DNA from: Phoebastria nigripes
Lineage: Eukaryota > Chordata > Aves > Procellariiformes > Diomedeidae
NCBI GenBank assembly: GCA_035582835.1
Contig: JAYKAV010003126.1
Coordinates: forward strand, 67,706 to 131,705
Direction: 5' to 3'
DNA: 64,000 nucleotides
Below the pieces are notes generated by a model. The model did not search any database and was not told where the DNA came from. It worked only from the letters and a program-made list of their open reading frames with translations. The translations under genes were made by a program, and so were the position numbers. This document shows positions 35,138 through 49,410 of this stretch, in pieces (within the stretch, counting starts at the first letter, position 1; each line of letters starts with the position of its first letter).

Positions 35138-38100
35138 GATGCCCTGTTTCTCAGATTATAAAATTAGGTCATCCCATCTGATATTTAAATAACACAAACT
35201 ATAGTACTTATTATCCTATGTCTCCCTTCAACAAGCCCACATCGTGTGATTTACTTAGAGCCATAAGCTTCAGTTAAAGACTTCAAATGACAGTGAATTT
35301 CACAGTCCTTACTAAGATGTTCCCATGGTTAATTGAAATAACTTCAGAAGTATTCAGACTTATTTATAGGTCTGAATTTTTCTAGATTTATTTTCCAGCC
35401 ATTAAATCTTAACATGTCTTCGTCTGCTAGATAGAAAGATCTGTCTGGATGACCAACCTAATGCTTTTTAAGTCCGATTTTGAATAGAGTTTGCTGATGT
35501 TAAATCAGATTGGCAGCATGTCTAGTCCACTAAATGCAGCATCTAACATTAGTGGATGTTATTTGATGAAAAAACGTCGGATAGACTGTGCTGTAGAAAT
35601 GCAAAGTATTTCTTGGGTTATGTTTTTAAATTGCACTACATGAATTATTCAATGCTAACAAAATTGCTTGTTGAAGCACTGTAGGAGCTAGCAGCCTGGG
35701 TTGTACGACCCTGTTTGAGGACAACTGATAGCTTGAGTAGCAGGTTGAAGAGTCCAGATAAAAAACATGCTCTGATCTTACATCCACATCAAAGACCTTT
35801 TGCACTAGTCCTTGGAGGTTGCCTGGGGACAGCAAAGTATCTAATTCCATCAGCTGCAAACCCCAAAAACTTAACAGCAAGGAAACAGTTAACACCCTAA
35901 CAAAGCATGCATCTCTTGCACCATAAGCAAAGCTCAAAAATGCATTATTTCATTAGATAATGTCACCAATATTTTCATACCTTTTGAAGGTGGAGGAGTA
36001 ATGTATCTTAATTTGAATAGCTAAATACTATATTTTAAGGAACTAATTTTGCAAATGTGGAGTTTAGATTTGAAGCGTGAAACTATTGGGTTTGTAATGA
36101 CACAATTTGCCACAAAATTTATTTTCTAATTTTTAAGATTCTTTTCTCATAAACTTAGTGTACAAATTGGTAGGAGCTGCAATTAGCTTAGCAGACAGAA
36201 AGCAAACTTTTCCAAGACAGGGAGAGAAATTCTCAGAACGTTCTCTGTGTTTGTCTTTTGCCTCCAGGCTCTTACTTACCTTGATTAGAATTAGGTTTTA
36301 ATCTCAGAGAAGTTATCAAAAAGCCATTAACCTTTATCCAGAGGAGGAAAGTAGCAGAGGGCCTACTGTACACATAAAAATGACATTGAAAGCAGCATAA
36401 GCAGTTTAAGAAAAAAACACAAACAGAACCCCACCATCTCAAAACCTAAGGTAGAAGGTCTGTTTAATATTAGGCCGTTACCAGAAACAATTACATTAGA
36501 GTCCAATTGTCACAGAGTTCTTTTATAGCTGGTGGACAGACACAGGGCAATTCAGTCCACTGAAGATGTGACAGTTCTTCTGGCACTTACCTCTCTCCAT
36601 TGACTATAGGAGCAACCCAGATCACCTAGACCACAATTTGGCTATATTTGGCTATGCATTTAGGCATATTTGCCTAAAATTAGATGCGAAGAATCTGTGC
36701 CATAGTGTCCATCACATTAGTAATATATCATATAGCACGAGGAGGACAATCCAGATCTCAAATGTAACTCCATGGGGATCATGGTTGAGTGAAAAACGTA
36801 ATTTCTTTATGATAAATATATTGGATATAGACAACAAATGCATCTAGCTAAAGATCTTATTCTGACCACCAATATTTCATATTCTGTTTATGCCATCTTA
36901 GCCAAATGCTCATGTCATCTTCAGCAGGTCTGCTCCCTCAAGCCATATCACAGCACTACTTCAATAAAACCACATAAGCTTTGAAAACCAGTAGAAAGAG
37001 AGACAATGGGAGATATTCTAGTGCATTTTCTAACTCTAAGGCAGGTAGTTCTAGCCAAACAATTTCTGAACTCAGGAAAAGGAATGTCTTCTTTCTGCAC
37101 CGTCTTCTGCACTTTTGGTAAGCCTTTCAGTTTTGCTTGAATGTCTCTCAGCCAAGTTTCAATTTTAGTAGAAAATCCGATCTCATATGCCCTTACAGCC
37201 AAATATATATTTAATGTCCTTGTGTTTATTTTTCAGTGAGCTTATGCCCTCTGAAGAAAACCAGTCACATGGGAAAAAAAGAATTGTTATTGGGAAATAT
37301 CTGTGATATTTACCTCAGTTTTTTTCCATCTGGAAACAGCTTTCCTTGGTATACAAACATGAAAGAGTGGGGGTAAAGGAGCACACGAAGGCAACCCACT
37401 TCTTAATTCAGCTGGAGTGGAAGTTTAATTTAATACAAAGAAAAAAAAGGATTTTTGTTTTTTCTAACAAATGCATAAAGAAGCTGATTTTATCCTTCAT
37501 TTCAGCTGTGAAAACCAATGAACCAAACATCTAAACCAAATTTCCTTTACCTTAATTAATTGTACCAGCCCTCAGACATGTGTACTCCACTGCTGCGCAC
37601 ATGGAATAAAATGCTGTATCTTTTCAGATGCAGATCTCTGAGGACCACTTTATAGTGCTGTCAAAAGGAAAGGTCAAACAATGCCCTCGATAAAGCATAC
37701 AGTAGCGCTGGTGTAATAGAAATGTTTTCTTTCATGCCATCCCTGGAAATTTCAGATAAGTTCTCAGCAAGTCCCTCCAGTAGTTTATGCTAACTCTGTT
37801 CCTGTCCCAAAGCCTGATTTCAACATGACTTAGGAGCCATCAGGTAAAGATCCTACAGCCTTCCACAAGATGATGAATGATTAGTAGAACATATAACAAA
37901 CTGGTTATTTATGTAATTCCAATGACCTTACATGGCACAGGCAATACTGGAAGTGACACATCTGCATGTGAATTCTGCAGACAAGCAGTGAAACAAAGCC
38001 ATCTGCTGCTGTAAAAATGATCAGAGCAGTGAACACATGATAAAGATTATGTAGATGGTGATTAACACCATTGCGTAAGTCTTGCAAAATTCATAGATGC

Positions 38101-39196
38101 AAGTCAGAGGGGAAGCAGAAGGGAACAAATTAATCTTCCTTGCTTGACATCTGGTATAACGTTACCTGGGTAATCTCACCCATTCTTTCGTGCATTGCTT
38201 CTGGCTGAAGTTTACCCTTCCAGAAAGGCATCCACTCTTCATATGGGGAATTCACTACTGGTTTTAGTTGTCATCCTTGAAGTTAAACTATAATCTTCTT
38301 TCTTATTTGCATTTATCCTGTCTTACCTTCCAACAGATGGGCAAAAACCACAGCAAACACGGTTGTATCCCAAGGAGGTTGTGCTGTTCTGCAAGGGAGA
38401 GAGATGTCATTTAAAATCATAAGGTGAGAATAAGACTTTGTACTTAAAAGAAGAATGAGACTGCTGTATATGGTAGGTAGGTGTAAGAGTGAGAAAGGGC
38501 ATGAGTTACAGTAATCCTATTTCGTACTCATTTAATGACCAATTTTTTTTTTTTTTTCTCATTGATGTTTAGTTTGACTTCCAACAGCAGGAGGCTGAGG
38601 TGAAAACTGAACTGTTGGACAAACTCTGAAAGCATATTGCATCTTAGTTAACTTCACAACTTCCTGACTAATGAGAAAATCTTGTGCTTTTTCTGAACGC
38701 GCTTTTCAGCACTCCTGACCTGTTCATTAAAACAAGTATATACTTTGTTGCAACCAAGGACGCTTGCCCTTAAGGAAAATTACATCAATCAAATGGGAGT
38801 GTTCAGACATAGGCTGGTTACCACATACATTTCAACTGAATGAAGCTAGAATTTTTTAAAAGAGGGCTTTTTTATATACTTTGAAAAACAAAACTAAACC
38901 ACTCACCCACATAAAGAATTAAAGATGAAGCATACAGAATTTTAGATCCAGAAGTGGAAATGGTGGAATCAGTGAAAAATGAGTAATCTATAGAAGAGGG
39001 TCAACCAACTCCTGAAATACATATTATTTGACATTAGAAAATGACATAACAACTGGAGCTGGACTAACACTAACATAATAATTGGAAAAGTCTCTCTCCA
39101 GAAAATACTAGATTCTACAGATTTTGCTTGGCTTTTTGTTACTTTTTCAGAAAACTGCATATATTCTCAATGAATTTCTTGTTGTCACAAGGATGC

Positions 39197-39236
39197 AAGG
39201 ATGCATCTTCCAGGATGCAAGTCCTGGAGGATCCTT
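39197..39236. repeat. Imperfect hairpin
   Basis: The arms aaggatgcatcttccagg and cctggaggatcctt pair over 14 positions (10 next to the loop, one G-T wobble, then a 4-base bulge and 4 more pairs) around an 8-base loop. It overlaps a short direct repeat of ggatgcaa. The arms are too short for a typical microRNA precursor. Confidence 0.65.
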
Positions 39237-42184
39237 TTCAACCTTTGTGAAGCAGTGGGATTTTCAGGAAGCACACAATCTTTTTATACCAACACCTGAG
39301 CTAGAAAATTTTCCTTTCTTTTTTCTTTCCCTTCCCCTCAGAATCTCATTTAATAAATAGCCAGAAGTTGCTGGGTTTCTAAAGTGGAACATCAATATTT
39401 CTGCCAGAATTGGCAAAGCTGCTAGGGGCATGATAATTATAATGAACAACACTCAAGGAATCGCATTCTGCATTGACGCACATCCTGTTTCACTCATGCA
39501 AGGCATTAGGCTTATACAAAGGATTAACTGATGACAAATTTGGTCATCTATGGATTACAAATGAGAATGTTACAAAAATATCAACACACAAACAGTGTTA
39601 TCATGTATTACAATTGATTTTCACTGGCGTGCATAGGATTTCAGTTGTTCCTTCAAGTTCCATGCAATTCAAACCAAATGTTAAGGAAAATGGGAAATTC
39701 TGACTTCTGATGGGAAAAGAAGGGAATAACTACTTCTGCAGAATGTGTGTCTATTTGAGATATTGAACTGGTATGGAGCCCATGGCTGGTGACCATGGCA
39801 TAGAAATAGATTTATTTACCTAGCATTCTTTATAAGGGAAAATATATGGTCCTAATATATATATACACATGATCCTAGAGCCATAAAGAATAGACCAGCT
39901 GTGATTTATCCTCCATTCTCTTATAAACTGAAGCCCAGAATAGTAGAAGACTGAAAAATAGGGAGATGGAGTGAAATATGGGATTCAAGCTTCTACACTA
40001 CTTGGAAGGAGAGTAATGGTTTCCATGTAAGCAACCATCCCTTTTTCTTAGGCAATGTGTCGCTATGGGACATCATAGTGACAGGCCAGAAATTGTCTCA
40101 TCCTTGTTAACATTTTCAAGATACTGCATGTATTCCCAATGACTTTCAAATTATTAGCAGCTTAAAATACCTAAACACCAAGATCCTGTTCCATTGGGAA
40201 AAAAAAAAAACAAACCTGAAGCAATTTAGCTGATCAAACTAAACTGAGATTACAGTACTCACCCTTCTAATCTGATCTGGCTTTGTGGAGAACAATGTTT
40301 AGCAAATGTCAGAGTGTTACTGAAGATGGCCAGGCTGCAAAAGTCAATAATTGGCTTGTTCTTGAGACAGGCCAGTGGTGTTATCTGCACTTTGGTGGAG
40401 GACAGATTACCGTCCAGTGAGGGTAAAAGGTGGGGACATACTGGGAAATTAACTTTATAAAAATCTTGGAATGAAATTCAGGTTTATCCTATGCTTACAA
40501 ATGTATGGGTGGGGGGAATAGGAAGAGCTCATTTGTTTCTTGGAAACAAAGTAGGGATATGGAAACATCCATGAGAGAAATCTTTTTCTGTATTTGGGAT
40601 AAAACCATGTAGTTTCATGCAGAATACAGAAAGAGCATCAACTAGTTTGGTGAAAACTCTGCAAACACTTCAGAGGTGAAGCTGGGATAGGGTGGTTTGG
40701 ATGTCGCTGTCTTTCCTAGCTGTTATGATGGGAGCTATGAAAACACTGTTGATGGTAAAAGAATCTAACTGTCATTCTCAGAGAGGTTTGAAAGGAAACT
40801 GAGCTAAAAAAAAGAAGATTTTCAGCTTGGAATGAGAATCTTTTGTTCTCGTTAGAAACCTCCTCAATCAGCATTATTCATGCAGGCATTCTCCTGATGT
40901 GCAGATTAACTGTAGGATGTCTTGTTCAGGTTTTGGGGGACTCTATTCAGGTAATAGAAGAACATGTGACTGATTGGTTGGACATTTGTAATCTACCTGG
41001 CAGCACAAAATGTATCAAGCAATTAGCGTAATAAATGGTCTTGTTCTTTTGAACAAAGAAGAAGAACATCTTTTGCTTTGGTAGGTTTGTGATTCAGTCC
41101 TGGTCCCTGAGAACATTTAAATCCAAAGCAATTCTGCAATCTCCACCCCACCTGCAGCTACTTTTGGAAATTTTGGAAGTGTGAGTGTGTGTTTGTGTAT
41201 AAAACACATGCACCTATATCTATCTGTACACATACAGGTAGATAAGTTTTGCAAATTAATTGTTCAGGTGAAGGTTTCAGACCAGATGTCCTGTGTAGAG
41301 ATAACACAAAACAACAAAAGGTCCAGGCTGTCTGGTTATCAGAATATGGAAAAATCATCCCAAAATTATTGAAAAGGCACATGGCCAAAAGAAAAGAGGT
41401 TATCACACCTTATCCTTCTTGCTGAAGTTGACTATCTTTGACTGTAGCCATATCCTAACAAAAAAAGAGATTGTGTTTGTCTGCTCTGAAACAGAATTTA
41501 AAAGACTGAAATTACTCTCTGTTTGGAGGAAAGAATGTCTTCGCCTTGAGATGCAGCAATTTGATATCTGTGAGCTTTTCTAGTCAAAGACTATCCAGTG
41601 GATTTTGCAGCACACTGGGAGCAAGGTTGCACAAAGATTTCTCTGGAGACTCTAAACTCATGTGAGCAAGTAATTGATTTGGAGGAGGGTTTGATGCATT
41701 GATTGTCCCTAAAGAGCTGATGTCCTGACCTTTCAGGCTGTGAATAGCACAAATCTAAATATTTGTGCTGTGCAAGAAAAGGCGTTTAACTGTGTGATTT
41801 CTGGACAAGTCCTATGATGCAATGAGGTCTTGTCTTCTTGGAATAACATGAAAAAGACCCTGGTAGTTTGCTCAGCAATGACTTTATTACTCAGTTTTAG
41901 CTGAAGGAACTTCAATTGCTTGCACAGTATGAAAAAGAAAGCAAGACTCTAATTCCTCATAGTTTCACAGAATTCATGCCTGTAGGGTGCAAATTAGAAG
42001 TGTGACCACTTAAAAATATCCTGAAGGTATTACTTTGATGAATATGACTTCTCTCGGTGCCTCGATAACAGTGCCATGTTTGCTGCACGCTTTAAGCTAT
42101 TTATAAACTGCAGTGATCTGTTTCCTTTGACAACCTTGTAATAANGTTTGTAAGTTAAAAAGAAATGATCATGGAAAACATAGA

Positions 42185-42280
42185 TATTCATAGAATTTGG
42201 GTCCAGAAGGAATTTTCCTTATTCTCTTGGTCCTAATCATGTAAAATTCCTTCTGCCCCGGAACAAATCAAGATTTTCAG
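42185..42280 (-). repeat. Possible fossil LINE/SINE tail
   Basis: The phrase tattcatagaatttgggtcc followed by agaaggaatttt and ccttctgcccc resembles the complemented 3' end of an old sauropsid repeat (...attcatagattttaaggcca, gaagggacc...). Only the first 40 or so bases align by eye. Confidence 0.33.
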
Positions 42281-45200
42281 TAGTACGGATGGGGTTTGTT
42301 TGCTATGTTATTAACATCAAACTCCAGCTTTTGAAGGGCTAGCATGTTAAAAATCAGTGACAGCATAAGAAGTCCTCTAGCAGAGAATATATAGAAAGAC
42401 TTTCAAGATATTAAGTTGCTTGAAGGGAACTGTAAGGATAACATTAAAAAGTAAATCTGGTTTTCAAGTTTGGTCAAATACCCTCAGTTGGGTTTCTGAA
42501 AATTACAATTCCTCCACTAGTGAATTCATGGAAGGAAATTGTTGGCCATGGCCCTGTCTCAGGTTGTCAGAGGAAGAGTAGTGGGCACCTCTGTGACCTT
42601 CAAAATATGCTGAATTCCTCACAGAGACCTTTCTGGAGAAGCAGGTGGCTGTGGTGGATGCCTACAGGACCTAAACCTGGGAAAGGGAGAAGGAAGAATC
42701 AGGAAATCATTATGTTCTGAAGAACAACAAATTGTCTTGTTCCCAATAATAAAAGCCTCGGATTTGCAGAAGTGGAAATGAAATTACTGCAATTAATATG
42801 AAATTTCCAGAGAGGGTTGTGGCAGCCAGATCTTGGCTCATGTGCTACTGATAAACACTAAACCGAGTCCTTTTGCCCTCCTACTCTTGCTCTCAGCAGC
42901 TGTAGAAANGCGGATATTCCTGGATGTTCCTAAATTGTGGCTTGCTGGAAAATGGCAGGAGACAGCCAGGATAAAGTTGTTTGTACTTGCCCACTTTCTT
43001 GTATATTTTTTAAATAGTTGTTAATGATCTGTCCAAAACAAGAAACTGGGTTGAGCTGAATTCTTCTGGAATATTTTATGGGCAAAAAGAAAAGGAATAA
43101 ACAACTTTCATTTCCTGTAATTTTAGCNGGATGGAGAAACTCCTAGGGTCCAAAAGCTCAGGTTTTGACTCATTTTCTTTCCCCAGCTCTTTGATGTGCA
43201 ACTAGAGAATGTTGTTATTAAAATGAGTCCCCAAAAGCAAGGATTGTTGTTGTTGTGTTAAAAGAGAGAGAGAGAAAGAAAAGGAACCTGCATAGTTTTG
43301 CATTGCAAGGGACCAAAATAACACCCTTTAAAACTAATTTCCACTGAGTGCTTTGAAATCTGATTACTTGTCCCCAGAAAACACGATCATTGGGCCAAAT
43401 ATTCAGGTGGTGTTGATCAGCGTGGCTCACGCTGCAGGCACGAAGGCTGCTGCAATTCACGCGAGCTCTTTGTGCTGCCTCTGACCATGCTGTAACAGTG
43501 CATTTGAATAAGTGCCATGAAAAAATATTACACCGAACCAGAGATTGACAGGCATCCCAGATGCAGTCCCAATAACTTGTTTTTCATTCTTGTTGACCAA
43601 AGTCACGTCTGATTGATTTAATATGTATTTTCTATTTCCATTCCAAGGCTGCCTGAACTATTGTTTTATAACTGCTTCGTGTTACGGCACGTATTCGCTG
43701 GTTCTTTCCCACTCTTATCCATAGTCCTGTACGCAATGAAATAAAAATTGAGCATAAAATACAGATTTGTACATAAAGGAAAGGGAATTGCTTCAAAGGA
43801 GGAATGACAAAGACAATGACGGGGTCATTGGATAAGATATTGATCTGAGGTCTTTGCTAAGGAGTTTTCTTATCAAACATTGCATTACAGAAATGCGGTG
43901 AGGTTTTGGTAAAACGACCAAGGCTTTGTGTGAATTTTGGTATGGAAAACAGTCAGTCTCTCCCTAGCCTGTTTACTAAGTGCACTTGAATTTTGTTTCT
44001 ATTTATTACTGGGAAACTGTCACACACAAGGACTGATGGAGGTGACCAGAAAAAGGCTCTCAATATATTATTTTGCCTCAACTGAGAAATGGTATAAAGG
44101 ACTATACATAATCTTTTATGCTGCCTCTTCAGGAGCAGTTTGCAGGACTTTATCTGCCTCCCATCATGTGCAATGCATTTTATGGGACATCTCGAGGTTT
44201 TTTGCATGATAATACTGTGGGCAGCCCAATTAAACGGTGTTCACAGGCCACTCAGTGTAAATCAAGGTGGGAACCCCGAGTCTTCTGCACATCAGTTCAG
44301 TGTCCTAAGCACAAGTGACCACTTCTTTCCTCTCTGCTTTTCCCTTAAGACTAGAAATAATCTGCTTGGCTCTCCAGGAGTTTGAGCCTGGTGACCTGTG
44401 GGATTAGCTGCTTCTCAATGTCAGCTTGGTCTGCAGATCAGAAATAGTCCTCCAGGTATGCTGCAGTCTGTGGACCTCATGGGTCAAGAAAGCCAACAGC
44501 TTTGATGGAGCTAAAGCAGATGCATGCAGAGACAGGGAATTTTTTTTTGTTCTGTATTTTTCCAGAGACACTTCTTTCATTAAATAAAAAAGAGTTTACT
44601 TATAATTTAAAAATTCCCTTGCCTTTTTTATTTTTCAGTCTTACCTGAGGTTGCTCTCTTTACCTACAATGTGGTCTATCATGTTTTCCAGGCCAAAATA
44701 CTCAGTTTTACAAAGGATCTCAGCCATAATCTGCCTCATCTTGGAGCAATTGCATGAAATTAAAAGATGTGCAGTGAGAAAACGTTGCAGGAAAGCAGAA
44801 AATTGACCCCAGTTCCAGGAACTCATTTATCGCAGCTGTGGCTGAAATTTCACAATGCCTAAAATCTCTAACAATGAGCACAAACACAAAAAAAGCCCTG
44901 TTCTAATACCTGAATAGGGCTCCCAAACAGATCAGCTGGTTTTAGAGAGAGAAAGAGAAGCCCGCTAATTCTTAATTTATATTCTGCGGTACCACCGGTG
45001 TCCAATAATGGTCCTTTGTACAGAGTTTGTTAAATCAGTGTAGGTAGGAAGATATTAACACAGTAAGACTGATACAGTCAGTACACAGGGATGCAGAAAG
45101 TACCTTGCAAAAATTAATTGTCATCTAAAATAAGAACTATAATTAATTTGGGCTGAAGTTTCCCATCCTGGCATTTTCCAGCAGCCTCGAGCTATTCTAT

Positions 45201-48200
45201 TTTGGTTTCTTAGGGGTAGAAAAAAGATAAGATGAGGAGGGGACAGTTGATTCTTTCTTTCCCTTAATTTTCTCTAAAGTGCTCTATGTGCTTCAGGAGA
45301 AATTAATTAAAGAAGTTATGTTCTGTTTGCCTAGCCTGAAACAGTATTTAAAAAAAAAAAAAAAAAAAAAAAATCAAAACCAAAACCAAAGCCACATCCA
45401 TTTTACTGTTACTCATCTCATTCTTTGAAGCAAAGACTTGAAATCTGTCAGATGATTGGTTTTTTTGCTATTATCCTACAATCCACATTGTTAGAAGCTT
45501 CTGAAAACTCTTTTGTTTTGCCTGTTCAATAAAGACATGTTTGAATCCAGCAATGAAATACAGCAACCTGCACTGAGTATCCTGTATCTCCTCACCATCT
45601 CTTTAAAGATAGTTATCTTATGCTTACAGCACAGACCTAGTAGACCCCTTTTGGAGTCACAAGGAGGCGCAGGATTTTGTTACAGCTGGATTTCAGGCTG
45701 ACAAAATGCTAATAGTCTCAAGGAAAAACATGAATTTGGGATTATATAGTTAATACAGTAATACTGTAGTACTTAGGGCCTGAAGTAAGACTTGCACAGT
45801 ATGTTTAACTTGAACCACTCAGAAAAGAGTCTTTACTTGGCAACTTGTCTTTTTTTTTTTTTTTTTTGTGTAGCATTTTAACTAGTGGATGGTATTTATA
45901 TTATATTCATCTTGCAGGAACGTAGGCAGGGTTGGAGGCTGGAAGGTGATGTATAGTGGAATGGAAGGAAAACGAATAAATAAATGCCGAAGCACTAGCT
46001 GTTCCATAGTGCCTCTTCTACTGTTCAGGAGCAATTAGTTACAAGATTGCAACTTGCAAGTTTTTTAGCTTAATTTTGGTTGCTCTTTTCCACTGCGTGG
46101 TATTTGCAGAGACTGATGCTTTTAGAAGTGCATATTCAAACCATAACTTCTGCAAGGCTGTGTGAATGAGCTCCTTTTGCCAATCAGCCCTTCCTAAGCT
46201 GTGAAATAATATCCCTTACCAGCAAATTTCCTTGCTCTTTTTCAGGAGAACAAACTATGATTGCATGTTCTTTCCTACCCCAGCTGTTATTTCAGATGAA
46301 ATCCTTACGTTTTATAGGAATGCTCTCTTTAATAGGAATTCTGGTTTAATGTTGTGATATACCCCAGTGGATACCACAGTAAGATGCGACTCACGAAGCT
46401 CCAGCAGCAACAGCATCATTCTGTTTTGATTCAGCTAACTCTGAGATGGTAATAGCTACTTTCTCCTACTGCTTTCTGTGTGACACTGTTTTCTTTAATG
46501 GAGAAAATTGCCACAGAGGGGAAAAGTTTTCCTCTTTGCTGTTACTAGTGCTACACAATTTCTGATGCCTGTGAATAGTAACTGAGGGTGAACATTTCAA
46601 AAGGCAAAAGGGTTATGAGTATTTTACTCCAGGTCCTAAAATATAAGGCAGCTCTTATTCCTAAGGAATTTGTCATGTTTCTGGGGAAAAAAAAAAAAAA
46701 AAAAGTCTATTCATCTAGTAGATTAGTTTTACTGTTTGTTTTTATTTTACACTTTTGTGTGGCTTTAGTACACTGGTAACCCAGCAAAGTTATCTTCAAT
46801 GCTTTAACCATATTATTAACATGTTTTCTGATCAGCCGATATAGTTGAATCAAGGTAATATGCCTGGCATTAATATTTTCCTGCTTTTTCTAAAACAAAC
46901 AAACAAATCCTGAATAATAATGTGGGATTTTCTGGCTTTGCTGCAAACAGTTTCTTGCCATCCTTTTCTTTAAAAAAAGGAGCAGAATTTCCATCTGAGA
47001 TGCCAGGAGTGCTGTCTTGGTTTTGTTCTCATATATAATTAGAATGTCAGGAAAAATAAAAGCTTGNAACTAGTTTAGTGTTGAGACCAGGGCTTTCTCT
47101 TCTGGAGGAGCAGAACATAATGTCTTCATTAGGTTTATAACCACTAGTGTATAAATACTCACTTGCGAATCCTTAATGTAAAGTGTTCTTAATGCTACAG
47201 AACTATTTCCCTAATCACAGCACTTTTAAGTTCAAGGGTTTAATTGCAGATATAGCCAGCAGACATGGAAAAATTACCCAGTACATTAAACTGTGCTAAG
47301 AGAATATTATCGATTAGGTAAATATGATTAATGGGACCTATCCTTGGCCCCATAAGTTCAAAGGTGTGGCTGTATTAAATAATATTTGTAGTTTAAAGGT
47401 ATGTTTATAAGGGAGATAAAATCTGAGAAGCATCTGGCTGGGGCACACCAAGTTTTTTTGGACTATCAGAGATGATGCACCAAACCTTAACTCTAACTCA
47501 CCCTCCTTGTTGGTCCCACTCTGTCTCTTTCTCCCTCNTCATGACCTTGACAACTACTGCTATTTGGTAAACCACCTTTTCAACCAATAAACTTAACACC
47601 ATTTTTAGGCTTTATCTTCACCACAAAGTCCTGTCAACATGTTGCGTTTTGCAATGGTTTGGTGCAAGCCGGCAAAACACAGCCGTTGTGTCCCTTGAAT
47701 GAAGCCCCCTCCTTGAATGAGAAAGGTCTTTGATTGACCCACAGTGCCTGGCAAAACTTTGTGCTCCGCTGATGTACCTGCTCCTATAAATGCTGGGATC
47801 CTCACCATGGGATNCTACATCATCTGCTGACACCGCCCCTCGCAATGAGGACATACTGTACTCCAAGTAACAGCAGCAGCTGTTATGCTGGCTCAAAAAT
47901 AAGCCAGCTGTAAATCTTCCTACTAAATACATGGCCCATACAGACAAACATCATTTCTGTTGTTAGAGCTGGAGTCATACAGCTTTTGTATGTCAAAAAG
48001 CCTAAAAAGGTTGACTTAGCTGCTCTTCTTTGGAGAATTTAANGTCTAATATACACATAATGTGCTATTTCTGAAAGTCTGCAGCCCTCATGGTATTTTA
48101 TCACAGATCTTATATTTGTATTTGCCTTTTTTAGCATCAAGATCATCCGAATGAAGGGAAGATGTATTACGTTTACATCTTCCAATTCACAGTTATTTTT

Positions 48201-49410
48201 GTAATTCTCCCAAAGGCCTCCAACAATTGAAGCTCATCAACTGACATTTAATATTTTATTACGAAATTGTCAACAGATTTGCCAAATGTATTCAAAAGTC
48301 CTGTTTACTGTTTCATAAAATTCTCTCCCTGGATAAAAAAAGAAAAGGAAAGGAAAAAAGCATAGTAAAACCCCAAAGACTTCCTAACTATATTGCAAAC
48401 TGAGAAATGTTGCACCAAAGCTCTTGCCAATACACATATAAGTATAAAGATACACCCACAACAGTAGCAGGTGTTTCCTTTTCAAAGGAGAAAATCTACA
48501 GCTTGAACTAAAAGGCTCTCCTCTGATACTCCAATCCTTGCTTTTCTATGAACAGTCTGTTTCTGAGTCGTGAGAGCCCTCTAGGGTTAGTTCATGCACT
48601 CAGTGTTGCTCTAATGAGACCTCAGAGAATCACAAGAAACAGCACACAAACTGTGCCATATCACAGTTGGCTGGCTGGACACGGGCACTTTTGCCTACAG
48701 ATACAATTACTCAGAAATCTGCTTCTGTAAAGGGCACAATGGCACAATTTACATTCCTGTGCTCCTAAATCTACAACTTAAAGGGATCTTGTCTTAAAGC
48801 CATCCTTCCCCTTTCCTGACAAAGTGACACCCTTTTCTAATCTTGCTACAGTTATTTGTTTTTCCTAATTTTCTAATTTCTGATCTTGTTACCAAGATAT
48901 CTGGGCTGTAGCAAAGAGGAATCCCTCTATCTTGGTGAGAGAGGTAAGGAGTTGAGCAAGTGGCACTGATTTTTAGATACCAATGTGCAGCTGCACGTAG
49001 GAACTGGTGGCTCGTACCTTGTCAGGTTTCAGCTGAGAATAGTCTTCCCTTATTTATCCTGATTTTTTACTTTTTAAAAATTTTAAAATCCCAATAATGG
49101 CATAAAAAAAGTTAACTGGTTCAGCAAATACTGGGTTGGGCTGCAGTTCCTGTCAAACACAGGTTCTTGCAGGACTCTTCCATGTGTGCCACACGTCTTC
49201 CCAAAGCACATATAAGTACAAAGACAGAAAACCTGATGGGCAATTCAAATCACAACATACCTAGATCAGGCTCTTTTCCAAACTTCAGAAGTCTTGTTTT
49301 TCTTTCACACATAAAACATCAGTGAGGACACACACAATAAAGAATAAAAATCAAAAGCAGTAACAGGCAGCACAGCAAAAACAAGTCCAGCTTTTCTGAT
49401 ATTGCTATTA
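42281..49410. other. Unique DNA without a recognisable gene
   Basis: No convincing exon. Homopolymers are A24 at 45350-45373, T18 at 45850-45867 and A18 at 46687-46704; (TTG)n and (GA)n lie near 43237-43277. Two overlapping - strand frames at 47605-47947 are open in GC-richer DNA but carry no domain that I recognise. The segment 47230-47420 is AT-rich with homeodomain-type cores and no repeats. Confidence 0.5.
45350..45373. repeat. A24 homopolymer
   Basis: Uninterrupted A24 followed by tcaaaaccaaaaccaaagcc. No retroposon body is visible upstream, so it is classed as a simple repeat. Confidence 0.9.

Larger units (their letters stand above)
31676..42184. other. Long stretch of unique DNA, no recognisable gene
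   Basis: Intronic or intergenic in character. The part at 32030-32340 is GC-richer than its surroundings but has no repeat or coding signature. The longest non-CR1 open frame in the window (155 residues, - strand, 33028-33495) is here; it lacks splice borders or a recognisable domain and is within what chance gives. T21 runs at 34414-34434 and 35117-35137 and a hairpin at 39197-39236 are listed separately. Confidence 0.5.
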
